DNA of 64,000 nucleotides from Salinicoccus cyprini (GCF_007713705.1 NZ_VMSJ01000003.1:1-64000); one strand, 5' to 3'. Positions 9,598 to 18,398 are shown, counted from the stretch's first letter. Translations and numbers: made by a program. Notes: generated from the letters alone by a model not told the origin.

Positions 9598-10575
9598 ATG
9601 GATACTCTAACACATACACTGATGGGCGGTACAATCGTTGGTCTGGCCGCCATCGATCCATCCATAGATCCCGTCTCCGTCGGGTTTATTACTACTGTAG
9701 TCGGTGCGTCCCTCGTACCTGACGTTGATACGGTAATGAAACTTAAGAATAATGCTGTATACATCACCCATCACCGGGGCATCACCCACTCATTGCCATT
9801 TACATTCTTCATCTGGCCGGTATTGCTTACCGCACTGAGCGTGCTGCTTTTCGACCTGCCTGCACTGAACATGTACTTATGGATCCAGTTTGCAGTTTTC
9901 ATGCACGTGTTTGTGGATATTTTCAATTCCTACGGCACACAGGCACTGCGGCCTCTCAGGCATATATGGATCCAGATCGGCATCATCAATACGATTGATG
10001 TCCCCATACTGCTGCTGCATGTCCTGTATTTCATATTATGGTATTTTACAGGGATGCCGGTACTGCTGTTCATCGGACTTTATGCAGTGCTCGCCATCTA
10101 TTATATTGCACGCTACATGATGCAGCGTTCCCTCGTAACGAAAGTCACCCGACAGCTGCCGAATGAGGAGATCAGCCGGCTGTTCTGCATGCCGACCATC
10201 CACTATTTCGAATGGCGCATTGTCGTTGTGACAAAGAAGGCCTATTATGTAGGACGCAGTTTCCGCGGCAATATCATCTTCTACGACCGCTTCAATAAGA
10301 GCAAGCCGATCGAAGAGGAGCGATTCAAAAGCATCAAGCAGGATGAGAACTTCAAGGCATTCACTTTCTTTTCCTCCATCTACCGCTATGAAGTCACCGA
10401 CATTTCGGACAAGCTGGTGGAAATCAGATATATTGATTTGAGATATCTGAAGGAAGGCCACTACCCCTTCGTCTGCATCATGCAGGTGGACCGGGAGACC
10501 CATGAAGTGCTCCATAGCTATACGGGATGGGTATTTACAGAAAGCAAGCTCCAGAAGAAGCTTCTCGGCAGCTGA
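9598..10575 (+). CDS. YfhP-like membrane-bound metal-dependent hydrolase
   Basis: 325-residue membrane protein of the DUF457/YdjM metal-dependent hydrolase family. N-terminal MDTLTHTLMGG and the histidine-rich HHRGITHS are the family's metal-site motifs; four or more membrane segments lie in the first 190 residues and a soluble domain follows. In Bacillus the homologue YfhP affects expression of the neighbouring mutY gene. The ATG at 9598 follows GGGGAGA by seven bases; the reading frame is open to 9583 but without a better start. Confidence 0.85.
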   Translation: MDTLTHTLMGGTIVGLAAIDPSIDPVSVGFITTVVGASLVPDVDTVMKLKNNAVYITHHRGITHSLPFTFFIWPVLLTALSVLLFDLPALNMYLWIQFAVFMHVFVDIFNSYGTQALRPLRHIWIQIGIINTIDVPILLLHVLYFILWYFTGMPVLLFIGLYAVLAIYYIARYMMQRSLVTKVTRQLPNEEISRLFCMPTIHYFEWRIVVVTKKAYYVGRSFRGNIIFYDRFNKSKPIEEERFKSIKQDENFKAFTFFSSIYRYEVTDISDKLVEIRYIDLRYLKEGHYPFVCIMQVDRETHEVLHSYTGWVFTESKLQKKLLGS

Positions 10576-10585
10576 TATGACGAAC

Positions 10586-10618
10586 AAAGCGACTGGGTCA
10601 TTCGCCCGGTCGCTTTTT
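10586..10618 (+). terminator. Terminator after yfhP
   Basis: AAAGCGACTGGG pairs with CCCGGTCGCTTT across a 7 nt loop and is followed by a T run. The converging ABC-2 permease gene ends inside the loop. Confidence 0.85.
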
Positions 10619-11356
10619 TAGATACTGATATAATGAAAATTTGATCTTTCTGTAGTATTCGAACATCCATAAGTACAGCAGTATGACTTGTGCGAAGAAC
10701 AGAATATCATGCGGCAGCCGGTTGATGTTCCAGCCTGCATGGACCGCATTCGACTGCAGACCATTGATGACATAGTAGAATGGATTCAGACTCAGCAGGT
10801 TCTGGAGCCACGGTTCGATATCCTCAGGCAGATACATGATGGGAACAGCAACCACCAGGACGATGAATACAAGGATGTTCATAGCGTTGCTTCTTTTCAT
10901 CTCCACGGACAGATAGAGCAATGTAAAAGGGATGATCAGTATGACGCCGAGCAGTACGTAGTACAGCAGCGTAAAGATGTCTATCAGCCAGTTCTGGATG
11001 ACAAGTGCAGCAAAAGCACTGTACAGCACAGTGAATATAAGAAAGATGAACGTCTGGAACACCGTCGTCGGCAGTATTCTCAAATAAAGAGGAATATAGT
11101 TCACCTTGACGACCGAATCTTTGTAGAACGTTGCATTCCGATTCAGCACGGCCATACTGAACAGCCATACTGCAGCCATCAGTCCTGTCAGTGTATAGAG
11201 ATATTCCATGACCCCCGACTCATCCAGCATGGACATCGAGATGAACAGGAACATAAGTCCGATGGCATAGATCAGCAGAGGTGTCAGGTTGTGTGACGAA
11301 AAGTAGCCTGTCTGTTTGAAGAAGTGACGGTACAAGTATTTCATTTTATGGTTCAT
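10598..11356 (-). CDS. ABC-2 type permease (TagG-like)
   Basis: 252 residues with about six membrane segments and the ABC-2 layout, including the LNPFYYVINGLQ segment typical of polysaccharide and teichoic acid export permeases. It begins 10 bp after the TagH-like gene, so the two surely work together. It would be the membrane channel of an exporter at the cytoplasmic membrane; the substrate is unknown. The partner ATPase looks catalytically dead, so energy must come from elsewhere or the pair does not pump. Confidence 0.8.
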   Translation of the reverse strand: MNHKMKYLYRHFFKQTGYFSSHNLTPLLIYAIGLMFLFISMSMLDESGVMEYLYTLTGLMAAVWLFSMAVLNRNATFYKDSVVKVNYIPLYLRILPTTVFQTFIFLIFTVLYSAFAALVIQNWLIDIFTLLYYVLLGVILIIPFTLLYLSVEMKRSNAMNILVFIVLVVAVPIMYLPEDIEPWLQNLLSLNPFYYVINGLQSNAVHAGWNINRLPHDILFFAQVILLYLWMFEYYRKIKFSLYQYLKKRPGE

Positions 11357-11366
11357 AGCACCTCTC

Positions 11367-12860
11367 CTAACGGTTGATATACAGCCATGTCTCGTTCGAA
11401 GCGTCGAGAATCATATAGCCGCTTGGCAAACGGAATATGACATTCTCTGTCGAGACGCCGAACGCTTCATACATGCCTTCAAGATTTCTCGCAGGGAAGG
11501 ACATGGAGAATATGATGCCCTCCCTGAAGTGGTAGGTGATCGGTATGCCGGAAAGTTCCGCATGCATGTCGCTTGAAGCAGACAGGCTCATCGTATCCAT
11601 TACAGTACTGCTGTCCCTGTTGATGAATCTCGAATAGTACAGATAGTTGTTTTCAAACACTTCGTCCGTATAAGGCAGAAGGTCCTCGAGTGTCGTTTCC
11701 GGATAGAGGCTTGCGGGGTTGAAGTAGATGAGCGAACCGGAATCCACTTCTTCCGTTGCTTCACCGTTCACGACAGTATAGCCCGCATCACTTCTATCAC
11801 TGACCCGGAGCATGGACATGTAGGGATAGGTATCCCCACCGACTTCCATGCTGCCCTCGGTACTTATTCCGTAGGCAATCCTGTCATCTGTTTCCTCTTC
11901 CGGAATCACCACCGTCTGCTCCTGCCCGGCGCTCGCGGCGCCTGTAAACGAAATATCCATGAAAATGACGATACTTGCCATCAGCATGGTAAACAGGACT
12001 ACAAGGGAAATGATGATCTTCCTGATATTGAACCGGTCGATCGGGCTGGCCTGGTTCCTGCTCAGTCGTTTCAGACCGTGCGCATACCGGCCATATTCGC
12101 TTACATTCCGTTTCCATTCAAGATCAAACAGGGCTTCTTCATCCACATTTTTGATCTGGCTCTTATTTTTCATGTAGGCAGCGTATTCCGCAATCCCCTG
12201 CTTGACGTTGCCATCGTAGCGTATCTGGCCATAGCTCAGCCAGAGGAAGTAGTTGGCGAGAATCTCGATCGGTTCGATATTGCTTTCGAGCAGCAGTACC
12301 CCATGCTCCCTTTTTTCCTGTTCATTGATGGTCGCTTTGAAGGCCGCCGCATCATCTTTGGTCAGATGGCGGTACATATTGCAGTAGATGATGATCTCAG
12401 CATCCGCAAATTTGGAGAGCTCAAGCAGCACAAGTGCAACGTCCCGACGCGAAAGATCTCTGACCGGGGTCTTCCAGTGTCTGCTGAAAAGTGCCTGAGC
12501 CTGAAGCTCTTCCACAGCCTTTTCGACCTCTTCCGTCTTCAAGTATTCGTCCAGTATTTCTGTAGCAAACATGGAGAGGGCGTGAGGATGATTTACGTGA
12601 TCCAGAACATCCAGACTCAGCACCGAGCTTTCCGTCTTCACTTTTCCTTTTTTCGTGTCCAGGCTGCCGTTGACGACTTCCTTCAGATAGTGCAGCGTCT
12701 TGTAGTCGGATAGGATGCCGAGCACTTCCCCTTTGTAGAGGTGGAAGGAGACATCCTTCAGAAGCAGCCCTTCTTCCCGTCCAAGAATACGATCTCCGAG
12801 TTTTTTCGGCTCCTTGGCGTATGTCAGATTCAGTGCTCTGAGTAGAATGATGTTCTGCAT
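11367..12860 (-). CDS. TagH-like pseudo-ATPase with extracellular domain
   Basis: 497 residues with the architecture of the teichoic acid exporter subunit TagH: ABC-ATPase-like domain (1-230), linker, one membrane helix (281-303) and an outside domain (304-497). Every catalytic motif is lost. The Walker A position reads GILSDYKTL (48-56) instead of GxxGxGKST, the signature LSRRD (136-140) replaces LSGGQ, the Walker B region ends IIYCN (157-161) rather than DE, and the H-loop reads LESN (191-194). GAGG precedes the ATG. Family assignment is inference from layout and alignment by eye; loss of the motifs is directly visible. Confidence 0.72.
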   Translation of the reverse strand: MQNIILLRALNLTYAKEPKKLGDRILGREEGLLLKDVSFHLYKGEVLGILSDYKTLHYLKEVVNGSLDTKKGKVKTESSVLSLDVLDHVNHPHALSMFATEILDEYLKTEEVEKAVEELQAQALFSRHWKTPVRDLSRRDVALVLLELSKFADAEIIIYCNMYRHLTKDDAAAFKATINEQEKREHGVLLLESNIEPIEILANYFLWLSYGQIRYDGNVKQGIAEYAAYMKNKSQIKNVDEEALFDLEWKRNVSEYGRYAHGLKRLSRNQASPIDRFNIRKIIISLVVLFTMLMASIVIFMDISFTGAASAGQEQTVVIPEEETDDRIAYGISTEGSMEVGGDTYPYMSMLRVSDRSDAGYTVVNGEATEEVDSGSLIYFNPASLYPETTLEDLLPYTDEVFENNYLYYSRFINRDSSTVMDTMSLSASSDMHAELSGIPITYHFREGIIFSMSFPARNLEGMYEAFGVSTENVIFRLPSGYMILDASNETWLYINR

Positions 12861-12864
12861 ATGA

Positions 12865-13188
12865 TCATCCTCTCTTACTGAGCTGCAGCATACTTACAGG
12901 AATCCCTGCTTCTTTCTCTTCTCCTCCGACGAAAAATCCCCAGGCAAAAATCCCTTTGATGTACTCCACCTTGAAAAAGTGGTCTTCGTTGCTGATGATC
13001 TTATATATTTTGCCCGGCTCGATCAGAGAGAGGTCGACGAAATAGCTTTCCGCAATGAGCACCTGTCTTTCAAGGACTCTGTATTCATTTTCAACACCCA
13101 GCATTTCAGCCTTTCTCATTGCTTCCCGCTTCTCACCAATATATGCTTCGAGTTCACGTCTCGTCATGGTATTCAAAGGTCTCATCAT
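12865..13188 (-). CDS. yfhH: YfhH-like DUF1811 protein
   Basis: A 107-residue soluble protein resembling Bacillus YfhH (DUF1811): an N-terminal helix (MTRRELEAYI), a second helix with VLERQVLIAESYF, then a small beta domain with KVEYIKGIFAWGFF. Its function is not established. The start overlaps the end of recX by 35 bp and the stop lies 4 bp before the TagH-like gene, so it is part of the operon. Adjacent ATGs at 13188 and 13185 are both possible. Confidence 0.82.
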   Translation of the reverse strand: MMRPLNTMTRRELEAYIGEKREAMRKAEMLGVENEYRVLERQVLIAESYFVDLSLIEPGKIYKIISNEDHFFKVEYIKGIFAWGFFVGGEEKEAGIPVSMLQLSKRG

Positions 13189-13948
13189 CCATACCGCCTA
13201 ACTTTTCCTGAATTAAGTCGTAGCCATACCCTTTTCTCATCAGTGCCTGTATCAGTTTCTGCTTCAGGGCAAAGCCTGTTTCCTTTTTTTGATACTTATT
13301 GAAATACTTTTCGAAATCCTTATCGAAATGGGCCGTTTCATCGAAATCATCATCAAAATCGATCAGTTCGATATGCGCTTTGCCATATCCCCTCTGATGC
13401 AGTTTTTCGGTCAGCTTCATTCTGAACTGCCTGTAGGCACCTTTATGGCGCTTCAGCTGCTTCTCCTTAAGCTTGTTCATGCGGTCGCTGTCCACTTCCG
13501 CACTGAACGCCTCAACATTCTTTTTGATGATGTTTTCATCAATATGGTGCTTCTTCAGTTCACGCTGCAGTGCGAATGGCCCTTTATCCGTTGTGGACAG
13601 CATCGTATTCTTCAATGCTTTCGCATAGTGGGCATCATTGATATAGCCTTCCTCTTTAAGCCTGGTGACAGTCTGATCAATCATATCGGGGTGGTAGTCC
13701 GCTTCCATATATTTTCGGATCTCCTGCTCGCTGCGCAGCTTGAAGCTGATATAGCCGAGGGCTTTGACATAGGCCTGATCATACTGGATGGCCCGGAGGA
13801 TCTCCTGATACTCCTCGGGTTCAAGCACCCTGTCCGAGATCAGCCTGTACTTTACGACAGACTCCTCATGGGCCTTGAATGAAGTACCATCATCCATATG
13901 TATTTCATACATGCTGTTCTTATCCAGTGCCACTTTCTTTATCTGCAT
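13154..13948 (-). CDS. recX: RecA regulator RecX
   Basis: RecX-family protein of 264 residues that modulates RecA filaments. It is built of repeated three-helix units; recognisable repeats include ALGYISFKLRSEQEI, VTRLKEEGYINDAHYAK and a C-terminal ALMRKGYGYDLI. The ATG at 13948 follows AGGAGG by six bases; the frame stays open to 14053 but runs into the thioesterase gene. Operon with thioesterase (10 bp upstream) and yfhH (overlapping). Confidence 0.92.
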   Translation of the reverse strand: MQIKKVALDKNSMYEIHMDDGTSFKAHEESVVKYRLISDRVLEPEEYQEILRAIQYDQAYVKALGYISFKLRSEQEIRKYMEADYHPDMIDQTVTRLKEEGYINDAHYAKALKNTMLSTTDKGPFALQRELKKHHIDENIIKKNVEAFSAEVDSDRMNKLKEKQLKRHKGAYRQFRMKLTEKLHQRGYGKAHIELIDFDDDFDETAHFDKDFEKYFNKYQKKETGFALKQKLIQALMRKGYGYDLIQEKLGGMDDETFEYHDET

Positions 13949-13958
13949 GCCATCCCTC

Positions 13959-14468
13959 CTAGTCGAGAAGATCCGTCGCAAAAAATTCGCGCAGTGCCTT
14001 GGAGCGCTCTCTTCTATGACGACGATGCTCCGAGCGTTCCTTACCCGTCTCATCGAGCCACTTCAGCCGTTCATTGTCCGGAATCAGTTCCGGCACCTGA
14101 ATCGGATTGTAGTCATCATCCAGTGCTACGAAAGTAAGGAAGCTGAAAGCGGCCAGTTTACGTTCGCAGTCGTTTTCAAGTGTTTCCTTCGATATTTTGA
14201 CAAGGACCTCCATGGATGATCTGCCCGTATGGGTCACCATGGATTCGAGGATGACAACATCCCCCAGATTGATCGGCTCAAGAAAATCCACGGAGTCGAT
14301 CGACGCGGTCACTACTTTGGCACGGGAGTGGCGGCGCGCTGCAATCGACGCAACATCATCTATGTATTCCATCAGCCGTCCCCCGTAGAGTGTATGGTGG
14401 CTGTTCGTATCCGGAGGCATGACGTTCGAAGTTTTAACAGTATACGATTCCGACATTCTTTTCTGCAT
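13959..14468 (-). CDS. Acyl-CoA thioesterase (hotdog fold)
   Basis: A 169-residue hotdog-fold acyl-CoA hydrolase of the YkhA/BACH type. The motif VMPPDTNSHHTLYGGRLMEYID carries the conserved Asn and Asp of the active site, followed by VTASIDSVDFLEPI. It hydrolyses acyl-CoA to free acid and CoA; chain-length preference cannot be read. GGAGGAG precedes the ATG. First gene of the operon leading to recX, yfhH and the TagGH-like pair. Confidence 0.9.
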   Translation of the reverse strand: MQKRMSESYTVKTSNVMPPDTNSHHTLYGGRLMEYIDDVASIAARRHSRAKVVTASIDSVDFLEPINLGDVVILESMVTHTGRSSMEVLVKISKETLENDCERKLAAFSFLTFVALDDDYNPIQVPELIPDNERLKWLDETGKERSEHRRHRRERSKALREFFATDLLD

Positions 14469-14495
14469 AGTATCTCCTCCATTCCAAACACTACT

Positions 14496-14504
14496 ATAAT
14501 AGCA
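14496..14504 (-). promoter_or_regulatory. Extended -10 promoter of the thioesterase-recX operon
   Basis: The minus strand reads TGCTATTAT, an extended -10 (TGnTATTAT), 28-36 bp before the thioesterase start. No good -35 is visible. Confidence 0.5.
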
Positions 14505-14515
14505 TAATTCCAGTA

Positions 14516-14548
14516 CTAAAAAAGAAGGGATATGATTAATCCCTTCTT
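14516..14548 (-). terminator. Terminator after the 51-residue membrane protein gene
   Basis: On the minus strand GAAGGGAT, a 7 nt loop and ATCCCTTC are followed by a run of six T. Confidence 0.85.
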
Positions 14549-14569
14549 GATGCTTTCTATTGAAATCTA

Positions 14570-14725
14570 CTATAATTTGCGTTCGAGCGCCTCTTCCGGT
14601 GTATCGATCACAAGTGCATCCTTGCCTGGAAGTGATCTTGACAGGAAGTGGTGGAGAACGAAGGCAAATGTGAATATGACGAATAGAAACGCCAGCATTA
14701 TGAGTACCATCATTGCATAACCCAT
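14570..14725 (-). CDS. Small membrane protein (51 residues)
   Basis: Found by reading the sequence directly; too short for usual ORF cut-offs. It encodes 51 residues beginning MGYAMMVLIMLAFLFV: one membrane helix (about 2-25), a short basic stretch and an acidic C-terminus TPEEALERKL. The latter resembles the short SHOCT-like helix that often follows a single membrane segment. AGAGGAGG lies six bases before the ATG and a strong terminator follows the stop. It is downstream of ampS on the same strand. Function unknown. Confidence 0.8.
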   Translation of the reverse strand: MGYAMMVLIMLAFLFVIFTFAFVLHHFLSRSLPGKDALVIDTPEEALERKL

Positions 14726-14796
14726 GGAAAATCCTCCTCTGAAACTTATCCTATTGGATATATTTTATCACAAAGGCGCGATTTGTACTATACAAA

Positions 14797-16029
14797 TCAG
14801 AAAGCCCAATTTCCTTTTTCGAACACTTTTTCTTCTGTGCCATCATCCGTAATGCCGTAGATGTCCAGTTCGGCTGAACCGATCATGAAATCGACGTGCG
14901 TAATGGAATCGTTGAGTCCAGCTTGCTCGAGTTCTTCACGGGACATATTCTTTCCATCTTCGATGCAGAATGAATAGGCACTGCCAAGTGCAACGTGGCA
15001 GGATGCATTCTCATCGAATAAAGTGTTATAGAATAATCTACCCTTATTCGAGATGGGTGAATCATTCGGCACAAGTGCCACTTCGCCCAGATATCTTGCA
15101 CCTTCGTCCGTATTGAGCAGATTCTCGAGCATCTCGTACCCCTGCCCCGCTTCAAAGTCGACGACTTTGCCATCTTCGAATGTCAGTTTGAAGTCGTCGA
15201 TCAGATTACCGCCGTAGCTGAGCGGCAGCGTATTGGATACATAACCGTCGACACGTGTCTTCTCAGGCACACTGAACACTTCTTCTGTCGGCATGTTCGC
15301 CATGAACTTCTGACCGTCCGCGTTCAGGCTGGATGCACCGGCCCACAGGTGGCCTTTCGGCAGGCCGATGACAAGATCGGTGCCCGGCGCATCATATCTG
15401 AGGGACTTATATTTCTTACCATTGAGATAGTCGACTTTCTCATGCAGCGTGGCGTCATGCTGCTCCCATGCTTCGACAGGGTTTTCCAAGTCGGCACGGA
15501 CAGTATACAGGATAAGGTCCATGAGTGCGTCAACAGCCGCTTCATCATCAAGATCCGGATATACAAGCCTTGCCCACTCCACAGATGGATAGCCGGCCAC
15601 ACACCAGCTGTGGTAGTCCGACTGGATGCGGTTCGAGAAATCCTTGAATGCCCTGCCGGATGCCACCTGCATGGCCTGAAGCTTCTCCGGATCCACGTCC
15701 TTCATCAGCTCAGGTGAAGATGAAGTGATGCTCAGGAAACCGGCCTTCTCATCGGAATAGAACATTCTTTCGTCGATCGACCACTGGTGGATGGTGCTGA
15801 GTTCCTCTTTCGACTGGTGCTTGGCATGCAGCTTCGTCAGTTCATCATCCGACATGAGGACCTTGACTTCCTTTGCCCCTTTTTCGTATGCCTTCTCTGT
15901 GACTTTTCTGATCAGCGGCAATGCATCGCTCGCGCCTCTGATGAAAACACGGCCGTCCTTCTGTACATTGAGTCCAATATCAACAAGCAGATCTGCATAC
16001 TTATCCAGTTTTGTTTCTTGTTGTGTCAT
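14797..16029 (-). CDS. ampS: M29-family aminopeptidase AmpS
   Basis: Cytosolic metallo-aminopeptidase of the M29 (AmpS/PepS/AmpT) family, 410 residues, typical length. Visible family motifs are NMPTEEVF with metal-binding glutamate, GARYLGEVALVP, CHVALGSAY with metal-binding histidine and the C-terminal HVDFMIGSAELDI. AAAGGAG precedes the ATG. It follows the small DUF1128 gene by 13 bp, the same pair seen in staphylococci. Confidence 0.94.
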   Translation of the reverse strand: MTQQETKLDKYADLLVDIGLNVQKDGRVFIRGASDALPLIRKVTEKAYEKGAKEVKVLMSDDELTKLHAKHQSKEELSTIHQWSIDERMFYSDEKAGFLSITSSSPELMKDVDPEKLQAMQVASGRAFKDFSNRIQSDYHSWCVAGYPSVEWARLVYPDLDDEAAVDALMDLILYTVRADLENPVEAWEQHDATLHEKVDYLNGKKYKSLRYDAPGTDLVIGLPKGHLWAGASSLNADGQKFMANMPTEEVFSVPEKTRVDGYVSNTLPLSYGGNLIDDFKLTFEDGKVVDFEAGQGYEMLENLLNTDEGARYLGEVALVPNDSPISNKGRLFYNTLFDENASCHVALGSAYSFCIEDGKNMSREELEQAGLNDSITHVDFMIGSAELDIYGITDDGTEEKVFEKGNWAF

Positions 16030-16042
16030 TTAGATTTCTCCT

Positions 16043-16240
16043 TTATTTCCTCAGTTTTGAAAGTTCTTCAATGATCGCCGACTGTTCGATTGCCGTAATC
16101 TGGTTTCTCGAGGTCACCATTTCGTGTATATCCTTGATTTCTTCAGTTTTGCTGTCATCAAAATCATCCGGATTGAAGAGGCCTTTGTTCACTACGTTCA
16201 AAGCTTCTTCAATCTCCTTGAGCATCTCTGCTTTCTGCAT
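16043..16240 (-). CDS. DUF1128 family protein (UPF0435)
   Basis: A 65-residue all-helical protein with LNVVNKGLFNPDDF and the ending IIEELSKLRK, matching DUF1128/UPF0435, which sits beside ampS in staphylococci. Function unknown. The start at 16240 has GGAGG eight bases upstream; an ATG at 16255 would overlap that site. About 150 bp of intergenic DNA separates it from the divergent YtxH-like gene. Confidence 0.82.
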   Translation of the reverse strand: MQKAEMLKEIEEALNVVNKGLFNPDDFDDSKTEEIKDIHEMVTSRNQITAIEQSAIIEELSKLRK

Positions 16241-16393
16241 TTCCCATTCCTCCATCCTTCGATCGTGTCATTACAATAGTATCAAAAATTATATGATAAT
16301 AAAATTTATATTCAAGTTATTCAGTGAATAAAGTTTATTATTCATTTAAAATGGATATAAGCAACTATAAATCACATACAAAGGAGAATTCAC

Positions 16394-16714
16394 ATGAAAA
16401 ACAAATTGTTGCCAGCTGTCCTCATTGGCGCCGCCATTGGTGCAGCACTCAGTCTTATCGACAAAAATACAAGAAGCACAGTAATGAGCAGTACAAAGGA
16501 CCTCAAGTACTATGCACAGAACCCGAACGAAGCGAAAGAGAAATTGACTTCCGACGCCGGCGACTCCTCAAAAGTGCAGTCACTGAAAGATGAAGTAATG
16601 TTCTGGAAAGATACAATCCAGGAAATCAGACAGAACAACCCTGAACTGGAAGAATCCATCAAAGATGCGAAAGATACATTCATGAAGAAGCGTGAACAGA
16701 AGCAGTTGAATTAA
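16394..16714 (+). CDS. YtxH-domain small membrane protein
   Basis: 106 residues with one N-terminal membrane helix (about 5-22, glycine/alanine rich) followed by a charged helical region. This is the layout of YtxH-domain proteins, some of which are stress-related in Bacilli. AAAGGAGAATTCAC precedes the ATG. A hairpin terminator follows, then yihY. Confidence 0.7.
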   Translation: MKNKLLPAVLIGAAIGAALSLIDKNTRSTVMSSTKDLKYYAQNPNEAKEKLTSDAGDSSKVQSLKDEVMFWKDTIQEIRQNNPELEESIKDAKDTFMKKREQKQLN

Positions 16715-16723
16715 TTCCAAAAG

Positions 16724-16750
16724 AAAGGGCTGACGTGAGTTGGCCCTTTT
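16724..16750 (+). terminator. Terminator after the YtxH-like gene
   Basis: An 11 bp stem (AAAGGGCTGAC with wobble pairs, GTGA loop) is followed by TTTTAC. Confidence 0.65.
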
Positions 16751-16772
16751 ACTTTTAGAGAGGTGATACATT

Positions 16773-17816
16773 ATGGCAGACAAACCGACGAATTCCGATT
16801 ATCTTAACCAGGCAAAGCAGGAAGGAAAAGAAAAAGATGCCAAGAAGGCAAAGGGCAGCAACGGAGAAGTGTTCGTTGATAATGTGAAGTTCAAATCAAA
16901 ATCCGCCAAGAAGCCGAATGAGACGCTATACGTTTCGAAAATCAACAAACCTGCAAAGCACAAGGATGACTCCAACTTCTTCCAGAGGCTGATGTTCCAG
17001 TTCGGCAAGGATGATACATCAGGAATGGCAGCACAGCTCGCGTATTATTTTCTTCTTGCCATTTTCCCGCTGCTGATATTTCTGCTGACACTCGTGCCGC
17101 TATTCCAGATTGATCAGGCAACGATCACACAATTCATACAGGACTATGCGCCTGCACAGATTGCGGGCACTCTGGAAGGCATCATCAACGATGTCATGGG
17201 CGGTTCCAGTGGCGGTCTGCTCTCGGTTGGTCTATTATTTACACTATGGTCTGCATCAAACGGAATGACAGCACTGATGAACGCATTCAATGTCGCCTAT
17301 GATATAGAAGATGATAGAAACTTCGTGGTTGCAAAGCTCTGGTCGCTCCTGTTTACGATCATTCTTGCACTCTCTATACTTCTGACATTTGTACTTATCG
17401 TATTCGGCGAGCAGATCGGCAATCTGCTGTTTGGTGCCATCGGTCTCGATCAGCAGTTCCAGTTTGTATGGAACCTCGTCAGAAGCCTGCTGCCTGTTCT
17501 GCTTGTATTCATCGTGTTCCTCGTGATCTACACGACAGCACCGAATATCAAGCTGCAGATCAAGGCCGTCATACCAGGCGCGATATTCACTACAATCGCT
17601 TTCCTGCTCGCTTCATGGGCGTTCAGTTTCTACATTTCAAATTTCAGCAACTACAATGCAACATATGGTAGTATCGCCGGTGTCATCATTCTGATATTAT
17701 GGTTGTATATCACCGGAGTGATCATCATACTCGGCGCCCAGATCAATGCAATAATGCATAAGCGGGCGATGGAAAAAGAAGGAGAGGAAACACCAGAAAA
17801 TGAGTCTACTGAATGA
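16773..17816 (+). CDS. YihY/BrkB-family membrane protein
   Basis: 347 residues: a charged lysine-rich N-terminal tail (1-65), then about six membrane segments with the family hallmarks GMAAQLAYYFLLAIFPLL, LWSASNGMTALMNAFNVAY and YGSIAGVIILILWLY. The family was once thought to be RNase BN; that is no longer accepted and the real role is unknown. The end overlaps the carbonic anhydrase start by 17 bp. Confidence 0.9.
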   Translation: MADKPTNSDYLNQAKQEGKEKDAKKAKGSNGEVFVDNVKFKSKSAKKPNETLYVSKINKPAKHKDDSNFFQRLMFQFGKDDTSGMAAQLAYYFLLAIFPLLIFLLTLVPLFQIDQATITQFIQDYAPAQIAGTLEGIINDVMGGSSGGLLSVGLLFTLWSASNGMTALMNAFNVAYDIEDDRNFVVAKLWSLLFTIILALSILLTFVLIVFGEQIGNLLFGAIGLDQQFQFVWNLVRSLLPVLLVFIVFLVIYTTAPNIKLQIKAVIPGAIFTTIAFLLASWAFSFYISNFSNYNATYGSIAGVIILILWLYITGVIIILGAQINAIMHKRAMEKEGEETPENESTE

Positions 17817-18363
17817 TCTGCTCGGTTATAATGAGCAATTTGTAAACAACAAGGAATACGAACAGTATGTAACAACAAAGTCACCGGATAAGAAGCTCGT
17901 CCTCATATCCTGCATGGATACGAGACTGACGGAGCTGTCCACCAAGGCACTGGGTCTTAAAAATGGAGACATCAAGCATATACAGAATGCGGGTGCGGTC
18001 ATCTCCCATCCTTATGGGAGCACGATGAGAAGCATACTCGTTGCGGTATACATGCTCGGTGCAGACGAAGTCATGGTCATGGGCCACCACGACTGCGGTT
18101 TCGGTGCACTGAAACCCGAACCGATGATGAACAACATGATGGAACGCGGCATTAAGGAAGAGACATTCGAAACGCTGAAGCATTCCGGCATTGATGTCAC
18201 AAGCTGGCTCAAAGGTTTCGACAGTGTCGAGGAAAGCATCACTGAGAGTGTCGGCAAGATCAAACACCATCCGCTGATGGTGGAAGGTGTACCGATCCAC
18301 GGCACAGTCATCAATCCGGAAAACGGCAAGGTCGACCTTGTCGTCAATGGGTACGAATCATAA
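17800..18363 (+). CDS. Beta-class carbonic anhydrase
   Basis: Interconverts CO2 and bicarbonate. The 187-residue chain has zinc ligands Cys38, His96 and Cys99 with the CxDxR dyad (Asp40, Arg42) of the small beta-class enzymes. The start lies inside the end of yihY with only a distant GGAGAGG, suggesting translational coupling. A terminator follows directly. Bicarbonate supply to carboxylases is the usual role. Confidence 0.93.
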   Translation: MSLLNDLLGYNEQFVNNKEYEQYVTTKSPDKKLVLISCMDTRLTELSTKALGLKNGDIKHIQNAGAVISHPYGSTMRSILVAVYMLGADEVMVMGHHDCGFGALKPEPMMNNMMERGIKEETFETLKHSGIDVTSWLKGFDSVEESITESVGKIKHHPLMVEGVPIHGTVINPENGKVDLVVNGYES

Positions 18364-18366
18364 GGG

Positions 18367-18398
18367 AACACGCTGCATTGAATGCAGCGTGTTTTTTT
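18367..18398 (+). terminator. Terminator after carbonic anhydrase
   Basis: AACACGCTGCATT pairs perfectly with AATGCAGCGTGTT and is followed by a T run. Confidence 0.92.

Noticed and set aside
10688-11296. 202-residue plus-strand open frame
   Set aside because: Antisense shadow of the ABC-2 permease; composition is that of complementary membrane-helix codons.
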